Shown here one piece after another: positions 1 through 6,545 of a stretch of DNA of 6,545 nt. Source of the DNA: DASTCC01 sp035711465 (lineage in GTDB: Bacteria > Acidobacteriota > Vicinamibacteria > Vicinamibacterales > SCN-69-37); contig DASTCC010000285.1 in the NCBI GenBank assembly GCA_035711465.1, positions 1-6,545 on the forward strand. Direction: 5' to 3'. The notes beneath the pieces were generated by a model. The model had not been told where the DNA came from. It ran no database searches and saw nothing but the letters and a program-made list of their open reading frames with translations. Within the stretch, counting starts at the first letter, position 1; every line of letters begins with the position of its first letter. The position numbers and the translations under genes were made by a program.

Positions 1-33
1 CCTGCTCCGACCCTGCTCCGACCCTGCTCCGAC
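1..33. repeat. 11-bp tandem repeat, three exact copies, at the window edge
   Basis: Three head-to-tail exact copies of CCTGCTCCGAC (GTCGGAGCAGG on the minus strand) fill the first 33 bases and are followed by CCCC. The array touches the window edge, so the true copy number may be higher. It lies 14 bp downstream of the pdxJ stop codon, in non-coding sequence. An 11-bp unit is not a multiple of three, and the array is not part of a recognised gene. No hairpin with a T-run is visible, so it is not an evident terminator. Its function is unknown. Confidence 0.85.
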
Positions 34-47
34 CCCAATCCTCCCGA

Positions 48-797
48 TTAGGCCGCCAGCACCGTCAGGTATTCACGCACGACAGCGTCGAGCCCAACGT
101 GAATGGCCCTGCTGATGATCGCGTGGCCAATCGAGACCTCGTCCAGGTGCGGCAGGGTGCGGAAGAGCACGAGGTTGTCGAGATCGAGATCATGGCCGGC
201 GTTGATGCCGAGGCCGAGGCCGTGGGCGACCTCGGCCGCCGCGGCGTAGGTCGCGAAGCTGGCGCGGCCGCTCGCCTCGCCGGCCTCGAACGCGCGCGCG
301 AACGGCTCGGTGTAGAGCTCGATGCGATCGGCTCTCATCGACGCCGCCCACCGGATCGCGGCCGGATCCGGATCGACGAACAGGCTGACCCGCACGCCGG
401 CGGCCTTCGCCCGCGCGATCGCATCTTCCAGGCCGGGCATCGGCCGATCGATCGCCCATCCGGCCTGGCTCGTGATCTCGCCAGGCATCACCGGCACTAG
501 CGTGCACTGATCGGGCCGGACTCGCTCGACCATCTCGATGAAGTCCGGGCGCGGATCCCCCTCCATGTTGTATTCGACGTCGTCTCCCGTTCGCGCCCGC
601 CAGTCGGCGACGACGGCGGCGACCTCCGGGACGTCGCTGCGGCGAATATGGCGCTCGTCGGCGCGCGGATGCACGGTGATGCCCGGCGCCCCGGCCACGA
701 GACAGACACGCACGGCCTCGACGACGCTCGGCACCGACCCGCCGCGCGAGTTGCGCAGCGTCGCAATCTTGTTGACGTTGACCGATAGACGGACCAT
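48..797 (-). CDS. pdxJ: Pyridoxine 5'-phosphate synthase PdxJ
   Basis: This 249-residue protein (E. coli PdxJ is 243) is the cytosolic TIM-barrel enzyme that condenses 1-deoxy-D-xylulose 5-phosphate with 3-amino-2-oxopropyl phosphate to give pyridoxine 5'-phosphate, the last ring-forming step of DXP-dependent vitamin B6 synthesis. Family motifs run in order: VNVNKIATLRNSRGG (6-20), ITVHPRADERHI (40-51, with His43 and His50 at the expected active-site positions), YNMEGDP (76-82, Glu79 the likely catalytic glutamate), LVPVMPGEIT (100-109), LYTEPFA (161-167), INAGHDLDLDNL (198-209, His202) and IGHAIISRAI (223-232). The NK in place of E. coli DH in the first motif, and the GHDLDLDNL form, resemble the Bacteroidetes-type PdxJ; this comparison is from memory. 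The ATG at 797 opens directly onto the conserved first strand and the frame ends in TAA. No clear Shine-Dalgarno precedes it. It lies 126 bp after glmM, with a palindromic repeat between them, so it may be co-transcribed or separately controlled. Confidence 0.96.
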   Translation of the reverse strand: MVRLSVNVNKIATLRNSRGGSVPSVVEAVRVCLVAGAPGITVHPRADERHIRRSDVPEVAAVVADWRARTGDDVEYNMEGDPRPDFIEMVERVRPDQCTLVPVMPGEITSQAGWAIDRPMPGLEDAIARAKAAGVRVSLFVDPDPAAIRWAASMRADRIELYTEPFARAFEAGEASGRASFATYAAAAEVAHGLGLGINAGHDLDLDNLVLFRTLPHLDEVSIGHAIISRAIHVGLDAVVREYLTVLAA

Positions 798-828
798 GGG
801 GATTGAGAGAGTTTAGAGACGCGACACC

Positions 829-913
829 GTCAACTCAGAACTCAGCACTGAGAACTTGGGTTCGGCCGCCAGCCTGAGAACCCGAAACCCCAGGTTCTGA
901 GTTCTAAGTTGAC
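829..913. repeat. Palindromic intergenic element, copy 1 (85 bp, heptad-repeat arms)
   Basis: An imperfect inverted repeat fills most of the glmM-pdxJ spacer. The outer arms GTCAACTCAGAACTCAG (829-845) and CTGAGTTCTAAGTTGAC (897-913) are reverse complements with one mismatch. Each arm is a run of degenerate 7-bp units: AACTCAG, AACTCAG, CACTGAG, AACTTGG on the left and, read on the minus strand, AACTTAG, AACTCAG, AACCTGG on the right. Inside, GGGTTC (858-863) can pair with GAACCC (878-883). No T-run follows on the minus strand, so an intrinsic terminator is not supported for this copy. It begins 10 bp after the glmM stop. Its outer arms match those of the longer element at 4930-5079, so the two are related. 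Confidence 0.85.
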
Positions 914-923
914 CCGTGTCTTG

Positions 924-2264
924 TCACACTAGATTCTTCCTCACGGCGTCCGCGATCTCCTCGGCCCAGGCCTGCACGGACGCCTGATCTTCGCCCTCGA
1001 TCATGATGCGCAGCAGCGGCTCGGTGCCGGAATATCGCACCAGGACGCGGCCGCGGTTGCCGAGCGCCGCTTCGACGCGATCGATCGCCGCCTGGATGTC
1101 GGGCACCTCGGCGACCGGCGTCTTCTGCCGGACGCGGACGTTGACCAGCGTCTGCGGAAACGTCACCAGCTCGGCGGCCAGATCGGCCAGTTCGCGGCCC
1201 GTCTCCGCCATGACCCGCAGCAGCGCGAGCGACGTCGCGACGCCGTCGCCGGTCGGCAGGTGCTCGCCGAGAATCACGTGTCCCGATTGCTCGCCGCCCA
1301 GGACGTAGCCGCCGCGATGCATCTCCTCCATCACGTACTTGTCGCCGACCGGCGTCCGCACCAGGCGGATGCCGTGACGGCCGAGCGCGATCTCCAGGCC
1401 GATGTTACTCATCACCGTCGCGACGACGGTGTCGCCGGTCAGACGGCCCTGGCGATGCCGGTGCAGACCGAGCATCAACAGCACCGCGTCGCCGTCGACG
1501 ACGCGGCCGCGGTGATCGCCGATGATGGCGCGATCGCCGTCGCCGTCGTAGGCGACGCCGAGACGGCAGCGCTCGCTGGTGACCGCGGCCGCGAGCCGCG
1601 CCGGATGCGTCGAGCCGCAATTGAGGTTGATGTTGCGGCCGTCCGGCGCGTCGCCGACGGTGACAATCTGAAAGCCAAGCCGGGTGAACAGCTGCGCGGC
1701 GGTCGAGACCGTCGCGCCGTTGGCCAGATCGAGCGCGACGCTGGCGCCGGCCAGCCGGCCCGGCGACGGCAGGAGCTCCGCCGTGTGATCGAGATACGCG
1801 GCGAGCAGCTCGGGCGCGCTGCGCAGCGCGGCGCCGGTCGTCGTCTTCGGCTGCCACGCCGAATCGGCGACGATCGCCTCGACTTCGCGTTCGCGTGCCT
1901 CGCCGAACTTCTCGCCCCGGCCCGAGAACACCTTGATGCCGTTGTCGCCGTAAGGATTGTGCGACGCGGAAAGAACGACGCCAAGGTCGAAGTCCTGGGC
2001 GCGCGCAAGATAGGCGACCGCTGGCGTCGGGACGACGCCGACCGATGTCACCGCCGCGCCTTCGCCGGCCGCGCCGGCGGCGAGCGCGCGCTCGATCCAT
2101 TCGCCCGATTCACGGGTGTCGCGGCCGACCACGATCTCGAGCGGCGCGGCGCTGTGACTGGCGCGGACCAGGGCCGCGCCCAGCCGGGTGACGGTCGGGG
2201 CGTCGAGCGGCCACTCTCCAGCCACACCTCGCACCCCATCGGTGCCGAACAAGCGTTGAGTCAC
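924..2264 (-). CDS. glmM: Phosphoglucosamine mutase GlmM
   Basis: This 446-residue protein has the usual GlmM length. It interconverts glucosamine 6-phosphate and glucosamine 1-phosphate in the cytosol, feeding UDP-GlcNAc for peptidoglycan and outer-envelope sugars. All four alpha-D-phosphohexomutase motifs are present: N-terminal LFGTDGVRG (5-13), the phosphoserine loop SASHNP (99-104, Ser101 the likely phosphorylated residue), the magnesium site DGDGDR (240-245), the sugar-binding GGEQSGH (323-329), and the phosphate-binding RYSGTEP (410-416). The start chosen is GTG at 2264, which puts LFGTDGVRG four residues from the N-terminus as expected. The frame stays open to 2504, but that extension lies inside cdaR and has no family similarity. 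There are only 5 bp between the cdaR stop and this GTG and no obvious Shine-Dalgarno, suggesting translational coupling. In Firmicutes GlmM binds and inhibits the diadenylate cyclase encoded next to it, which fits this neighbourhood. Confidence 0.97.
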   Translation of the reverse strand: MTQRLFGTDGVRGVAGEWPLDAPTVTRLGAALVRASHSAAPLEIVVGRDTRESGEWIERALAAGAAGEGAAVTSVGVVPTPAVAYLARAQDFDLGVVLSASHNPYGDNGIKVFSGRGEKFGEAREREVEAIVADSAWQPKTTTGAALRSAPELLAAYLDHTAELLPSPGRLAGASVALDLANGATVSTAAQLFTRLGFQIVTVGDAPDGRNINLNCGSTHPARLAAAVTSERCRLGVAYDGDGDRAIIGDHRGRVVDGDAVLLMLGLHRHRQGRLTGDTVVATVMSNIGLEIALGRHGIRLVRTPVGDKYVMEEMHRGGYVLGGEQSGHVILGEHLPTGDGVATSLALLRVMAETGRELADLAAELVTFPQTLVNVRVRQKTPVAEVPDIQAAIDRVEAALGNRGRVLVRYSGTEPLLRIMIEGEDQASVQAWAEEIADAVRKNLV

Positions 2265-2269
2265 CTGGA

Positions 2270-3172
2270 TTAGCGGATGCGCACGGAGACGGTCGGCGGC
2301 GTGACCGAGATGAGCTCGTACGCCGCGTCGTGGTCCGCGCGAACCGGAAGATTGTACCGGCCCGGGCCGAGTCCGGCCAGATCGACGTAGGGCGTGACGC
2401 GATCGGGCTTGAACGCGGCGGCCGCGAGACCGGACGCGCGCACGAGCAAGGTCACCCCCGGCGCCGGACCCTCGACATCGCGGCCGGCCCCGAGGTTTCT
2501 CCACTCCACCGTCCGGCCCTCCGCTTTCAATTCTGTCGGCGCTTCGGCGATGTGCACGGTGACGCGAACCGTCTGCGGCGCGCTGAGGCGAAGCTGCGCA
2601 TCCGCAACGGCCACGCTCACGACCTGGATGTAGGTCGCCATCTGGCCGTGAATCGACACCCGCTCCGTCACCGCCGTCGTCGTCGGCTTGAGCCGGCTCT
2701 GCGGGCCGATGACCATCACAGTTTTCGGATCGACCATCACCTGCTTCACCGCGTAGCCCGGCGCGGGTTGACCTTCAATGGTCGGCGAGATCGGCACCTC
2801 GGCCGTGGCCGATCGCTCCAGCCAGACGGTGACGGCGCCGGGATCGATCTGCGTCACCTCGACGCCGAGCGGCACCGATACCATGTCGACGCGGAGCGGC
2901 AGCACGTTGGCGCCGGGCACCGCCGCCGCGAGGTCCGCGGTGATCGCCATGTCCTGGATGCGGCTGATGTCGGCGTAGCTGCCGCGGATGCTGACGTCGA
3001 CCGAATCGGGTTGATCGGTGATCTCGAGCGAGCTCGGCAGGTTGCGGTAGTAGATCGGGACGCGCGGCACCTTGCGCTCGACGCGTTCTCCGGTGACGGT
3101 GAACCAGAGCAGCGTGCCGAGACCGAGCGCGGCGGCCTTGAGACCGATGTTGCGGAACGGATGCCAGGCCAT
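2270..3172 (-). CDS. cdaR: CdaR, YbbR-domain membrane-anchored regulator of the diadenylate cyclase
   Basis: This 300-residue protein begins with a short cytosolic N-terminus and one predicted membrane helix (about 9-27). The pattern NIGLKAAALGLGTLLWFTV is typical of YbbR proteins. The remainder should lie outside the cytoplasmic membrane as beta-rich YbbR repeats: one at roughly 31-118, one at 119-205, and a more divergent third at 206-300. The recurring pattern is a valine-rich strand followed by a 'P..V.V.G' turn, e.g. PDSVDVSIRG (55-64) and PKTVMVIGPQ (148-157). B. subtilis CdaR is longer, with four repeats. In Firmicutes CdaR binds and modulates CdaA; the same role here is inferred from the fused gene order. 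Its ATG overlaps the cdaA stop by one base (TGATG), and GGAGG lies 10 nt upstream, so translation is probably coupled to cdaA. It ends in TAA, 5 bp before glmM. Sequence conservation is low, as usual for this family. Confidence 0.88.
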   Translation of the reverse strand: MAWHPFRNIGLKAAALGLGTLLWFTVTGERVERKVPRVPIYYRNLPSSLEITDQPDSVDVSIRGSYADISRIQDMAITADLAAAVPGANVLPLRVDMVSVPLGVEVTQIDPGAVTVWLERSATAEVPISPTIEGQPAPGYAVKQVMVDPKTVMVIGPQSRLKPTTTAVTERVSIHGQMATYIQVVSVAVADAQLRLSAPQTVRVTVHIAEAPTELKAEGRTVEWRNLGAGRDVEGPAPGVTLLVRASGLAAAAFKPDRVTPYVDLAGLGPGRYNLPVRADHDAAYELISVTPPTVSVRIR

Positions 3173-3999
3173 CAGGAGTTGGCCTCCGCGGCATCGGGCT
3201 CGGGCGACGTCTTCAGCGTCCGGCCGCGCTGCTGCAGCACCAGGCGATGCAGGCGCAGCTTCAGGTCGTCGTGGCTGAGATGGCGGAACAGGCGGCCGTT
3301 CAGCGCCAGCGACACCTCGCCCCGCTCCTCGGAGACGACGATCGCGACCGCGTCGGACTCCTCGGTGAGGCCGATCGCGGCGCGGTGCCGGGTGCCGAGA
3401 TCGCGATCGAGCCGCGGGCTCACCGTGAGCGGCAGGAAGCAGGCGGCCGCGGCAATCCGATCCTCCTGGATGATCACCGCGCCGTCATGGAGCGGGGCCG
3501 TCGGCTGGAAGATCGTCGTCAACAGGTCGTAGCTGACCGTCGCGTCCACCGGAATGCCGCTCTCGATGTAGTTGCGCAGCCCGATCTCGCGCTCGATCGC
3601 GATGATCGCGCCGACGTGGCCCTTCGACAGCATCGCGGTCGCGGTGAGAATTTCCTCGACGGCCTCGACCTCCCGTTCGTGGCGCGCGAACCAGCGGAAG
3701 AACGGCGTGCGGCCGAGCTGCGAGAGCGCCCGTCGGATATCGGACTGGAACAGCACGATGAACGCGAACGGCGCGTAGGCGAGCATGTTCTGGATCAGCC
3801 AGCCCACGGTCTGGAGCGGGACCAGCCGCGACCCGTAGAACATCAGCAGGACGATGACCGAGCCGATGGCCATCTGCATCGCCCGCGTGCCGCGGATGAG
3901 CTTGAGCCCCTCGTAGATCAGCAGCGAGACGATCAGGATGTCGAGAACATCCCACGCCGACACCGGGGGCCGGTTGAGAAGGGCGGTGAGCTCGTCCAT
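3172..3999 (-). CDS. cdaA: Diadenylate cyclase CdaA (DacA), c-di-AMP synthase
   Basis: This 275-residue membrane protein (B. subtilis CdaA is 273) makes cyclic di-AMP from two ATP. Three predicted membrane helices occupy about 18-35, 42-60 and 64-84, followed by a linker helix (about 108-123) and the cytosolic DisA_N/DAC domain (about 125-255). The two diagnostic catalytic motifs are intact: DGA at 172-174 in PLHDGAVII and RHR at 204-206 in LGTRHRAAIG. VSEERGEVSLALNG follows in the usual place. The ATG at 3999 gives family-typical length; GTG at 4005 is an alternative. The frame stays open to 4404, but that part is antisense-frame noise inside folP. The C-terminal tail (about 256-275) looks disordered. 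It lies 68 bp after folP and overlaps cdaR by 1 nt. No c-di-AMP phosphodiesterase or c-di-AMP riboswitch is visible in the window. Confidence 0.96.
   Translation of the reverse strand: MDELTALLNRPPVSAWDVLDILIVSLLIYEGLKLIRGTRAMQMAIGSVIVLLMFYGSRLVPLQTVGWLIQNMLAYAPFAFIVLFQSDIRRALSQLGRTPFFRWFARHEREVEAVEEILTATAMLSKGHVGAIIAIEREIGLRNYIESGIPVDATVSYDLLTTIFQPTAPLHDGAVIIQEDRIAAAACFLPLTVSPRLDRDLGTRHRAAIGLTEESDAVAIVVSEERGEVSLALNGRLFRHLSHDDLKLRLHRLVLQQRGRTLKTSPEPDAAEANS
3183..3187 (-). promoter_or_regulatory. Shine-Dalgarno for cdaR, inside the cdaA 3' end
   Basis: The minus strand reads GGAGG here, 10 nt before the cdaR ATG at 3172, inside the last codons of cdaA. With the TGATG stop-start overlap this indicates coupled translation. 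It is the only clear Shine-Dalgarno among the five starts in the window, and it supports the chosen cdaR start. Confidence 0.6.
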
Positions 4000-4066
4000 C
4001 GGCACCGACAGCTTATCAAGTCTGCCGATCTCGGGCCCGCCGAGGGCCCACCCGCACGGGGCGCGA
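4000..4066. other. folP-cdaA spacer with GC-rich short inverted repeats
   Basis: This short spacer has two mutually exclusive folding options. CTCGG (4030-4034) can pair with CCGAG (4040-4044), or the two GGGCCC blocks (4033-4038 and 4044-4049) can pair with each other. No T-run follows on the minus strand, so termination is not supported. In sequence this rich in GC, such short stems also occur by chance. No convincing promoter or ribosome binding site for cdaA is visible. Confidence 0.3.
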
Positions 4067-4930
4067 TCAGCCCCGGCCCGCGTCCAGGATGGCGTCCGCA
4101 GTGCGGACGACCTGAACCATCTCGTCGACGTCGTGGACGCGGACGATGTGCGCGCCGAAGAGCACCGACGCCGTGACCGCCGCCGCGGTGGCCCAGCGCC
4201 GTTCGCGGGGCGGCGCCTTGCCGATCGCCGCCGACAGGAACGACTTGCGCGAGGGGCCCGACAGCAGCGGAAAGCCGAGATCGGCGAGCTCGGCGAAACC
4301 CGCCAGCGCCGCGAGCGTCTGCTCGGCGCGCTTCGCGAAGCCGAATCCGGGATCGAGAATGACGCGCTCGCGAGCGATCCCCGCCGCCAGCGCGGCCCTG
4401 ACACGCGCGCCGAGCTCGCTGCTGACTTCGCCGACGACGTCGCGATACTCGGCGAGCTCGTACATGTCGCGCGACCGGCCGCGGTTGTGCATCAAGACCA
4501 CGGCCGCGCGCCGCCGCGCGATCACCGCCGCGATCGGCGGGTCATAGGCGAGGGCGCTGATGTCGTTGACGATGACGGCGCCGGCATCGAGCGCGCGGTC
4601 GGCGATCTCCGCCTTGTAGGTGTCGATCGACACCGGCACGTCGATCCGGCCGCGCAGCCCCTCGAGCACCGGCCCGACGCGGCGCCACTCCTCCTCGACC
4701 GGCAACGGATCCGCGCCCGGCCGCGTCGACTCGCCGCCGACGTCGACGAGATCGGCGCCGGCCGCGACCATCGCGATCGCGTCGGCAATCGCAACGTCGG
4801 CGTCGAACCGCTCGCCGCCGTCGGCGAACGAGTCGGGCGTGACGTTGACGATGCCCATGACGAGTGTACGCGCGCCGAGATCGAGCGATGTGCCGTCTGG
4901 TAACGGGACTGTGAAATGGGCGCGCGTCAT
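4067..4930 (-). CDS. folP: Dihydropteroate synthase FolP
   Basis: This 287-residue TIM-barrel enzyme joins p-aminobenzoate to 6-hydroxymethyl-7,8-dihydropterin diphosphate to give 7,8-dihydropteroate in folate synthesis; it is the sulfonamide target. Motifs in order: MGIVNVTPDSFADGG (25-39, Asn29 the expected Mg-diphosphate ligand), DVGGESTRPGA (63-73), SIDTYKAE (101-108), IVNDISAL (120-127), LMHNRG (146-151, in place of the more usual MHMQG), ILDPGFGFAK (191-200), GPSRKSFL (225-232) and RVHDVDEM near the C-terminus. The active-site set looks intact, and the loop before ESTRPG carries no insertion of the kind known from acquired sul enzymes. The ATG at 4930 is preferred. An in-frame TTG two codons upstream (4936) lies in the GTTGAC end of the adjacent repeat element and adds only two residues. 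No clear Shine-Dalgarno is present. ftsH precedes it, separated by a terminator; cdaA follows after 68 bp. Confidence 0.96.
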   Translation of the reverse strand: MTRAHFTVPLPDGTSLDLGARTLVMGIVNVTPDSFADGGERFDADVAIADAIAMVAAGADLVDVGGESTRPGADPLPVEEEWRRVGPVLEGLRGRIDVPVSIDTYKAEIADRALDAGAVIVNDISALAYDPPIAAVIARRRAAVVLMHNRGRSRDMYELAEYRDVVGEVSSELGARVRAALAAGIARERVILDPGFGFAKRAEQTLAALAGFAELADLGFPLLSGPSRKSFLSAAIGKAPPRERRWATAAAVTASVLFGAHIVRVHDVDEMVQVVRTADAILDAGRG

Positions 4931-4972
4931 CGTCAACTGAGAGCTCAGAACTGAGAGCCTGTGAATGACTTG

Positions 4973-5000
4973 AAGTTAGAACTGAAGACGGGAAAATCAA
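4973..5000 (-). promoter_or_regulatory. Possible weak promoter for folP
   Basis: On the minus strand TTGATT (5000-4995) and TAACTT (4978-4973) are separated by 16 bp. They match the sigma-70 consensus boxes at four and three of six positions. This is the only place between the ftsH terminator and folP where I could find a box pair. The match is poor, and the first box overlaps the T-run of the terminator, so chance is a realistic explanation. Confidence 0.15.
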
Positions 5001-5037
5001 AACCCGGAACCCGAGCATCCGCGCTCGGGTTCCGGGT
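4991..5037 (-). terminator. Rho-independent terminator downstream of ftsH
   Basis: A perfect 15-bp GC-rich stem (5002-5016 with 5023-5037, ACCCGGAACCCGAGC and its reverse complement) closes a 6-nt loop. Read on the minus strand it is followed directly by the T-rich run TTTTGATTTTCC (5002-4991). It begins 52 bp after the ftsH stop codon. On the plus strand the stem is followed only by CTTGAAGTTCC, so the T-run gives it a direction. It implies that most ftsH transcripts end here and that folP and the genes after it need their own promoter or read-through. Confidence 0.85.
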
Positions 5038-5089
5038 CTTGAAGTTCCAAGTTCTCAGTTCTGAGGTCTAAGTTGACGAGCGTCAGCGT

Positions 5090-6545
<1,456 letters not shown>

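Larger units (their letters stand above)
4930..5079. repeat. Palindromic intergenic element, copy 2 (150 bp, heptad-repeat arms, hairpin core)
   Basis: Nearly the whole ftsH-folP spacer is one long imperfect inverted repeat. The ends TCGTCAAC (4930-4937) and GTTGACGA (5072-5079) are exact reverse complements. Over the outer 24 bases of each arm (4932-4955 and 5054-5077) only two positions fail to pair. The arms are runs of degenerate heptads of form AACTNAG, such as AACTGAG, AGCTCAG, AACTGAG from 4935, and AACTTAG, ACCTCAG, AACTGAG, AACTTGG read leftward on the minus strand from 5074. The centre is a perfect 15-bp hairpin (5002-5037) that serves as a terminator. The first 20 bases in transcription order match copy 1 (829-913) except at one position, and 22 of the last 25 also match. 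The element begins about 10-12 bp after the ftsH stop and abuts the folP start codon. Confidence 0.88.

Noticed and set aside
829..913. Copy 1 of the palindrome as an intrinsic terminator for glmM
   Set aside because: The central stem is short and interrupted, and no T-run follows it on either strand.
2265..2504. N-terminal extension of glmM to an upstream start at 2504
   Set aside because: The extension is low-complexity Arg/Gly/Ser sequence lying within cdaR; GlmM proteins begin just before the FGTDGVRG motif, which fits GTG at 2264.
1260..3532. Long plus-strand reading frames (337 and 400 codons) opposite glmM, cdaR and cdaA; similar 309- and 321-codon frames at 3247-4176 and 3938-4903
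   Set aside because: Their translations are rich in Arg, Ala, Asp and His with no recognisable domain, and each lies opposite a confidently identified gene. This is the usual by-product of high GC content.
4000..4404. N-terminal extension of cdaA to 4404
   Set aside because: It is Arg/Ser-rich, overlaps folP in another frame, and would place a non-family region before the first membrane helix. ATG at 3999 gives the normal CdaA length.
4931..4936. TTG at 4936 as the folP start
   Set aside because: It adds only two residues, lies within the terminal GTTGAC of the repeat element, and an ATG follows two codons later. It cannot be excluded without data.
4930..5079. CRISPR array or IS remnant
   Set aside because: The repeats are 7 bp, degenerate and inverted about a centre, with no spacers of uniform length and no transposase fragment in any frame.
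4000..5089. c-di-AMP (ydaO-type) or other riboswitch upstream of folP or cdaA
   Set aside because: The two spacers are repeat element plus terminator (ftsH-folP) and a 67-bp GC-rich stretch (folP-cdaA). Neither has recognisable riboswitch core motifs, and the second is too short for that class.

Overview
The window holds six adjacent genes, all read from the minus strand. In transcription order they are ftsH (5' end cut by the window edge), folP, cdaA (dacA), cdaR (YbbR family), glmM and pdxJ. Base composition is strongly GC-rich, and long reading frames open opposite every gene as by-products of that bias. The order joins the ftsH-folP-glmM arrangement of proteobacteria to the cdaA-cdaR-glmM arrangement of Gram-positive c-di-AMP producers, with pdxJ at the end. 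High GC, this mixed order and a PdxJ resembling the Bacteroidetes-type sequence suggest an Acidobacteriota (perhaps Vicinamibacteria-like) or deltaproteobacterial-type genome. That assignment is inference; there is no rRNA or other taxonomic marker here.

Layout from high to low coordinate: ftsH (5090-6545) encodes the AAA+ and zinc-protease parts of the membrane protease. A spacer of about 150 bp follows, almost entirely one long imperfect palindrome (4930-5079). Its core is a perfect 15-bp hairpin followed by a T-rich run, a good intrinsic terminator for ftsH. folP (4067-4930), cdaA (3172-3999), cdaR (2270-3172) and glmM (924-2264) are then packed closely: 68 bp, a 1-nt TGATG overlap, and 5 bp. 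A second, shorter palindrome of the same family (829-913) fills most of the glmM-pdxJ gap. pdxJ (48-797) follows, and the window ends in an 11-bp tandem repeat (1-33) that may run past the edge.

The genes link membrane protein quality control (FtsH), folate synthesis (FolP), c-di-AMP production and its extracytoplasmic modulator (CdaA, CdaR), the first committed amino-sugar step to peptidoglycan (GlmM), and vitamin B6 synthesis (PdxJ). CdaA-CdaR-GlmM is a recognised regulatory module in Firmicutes, where CdaR and GlmM modulate the cyclase.

All six genes are conserved housekeeping types, and I see no defence system, prophage, CRISPR array or transposase. The least explained content is in the spacers. 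Two related inverted-repeat elements, built on a degenerate 7-bp unit AACTNAG and bounded by GTCAAC/GTTGAC, each start 10-12 bp after a stop codon. They look like a dispersed intergenic repeat family that carries a terminator in at least one copy.
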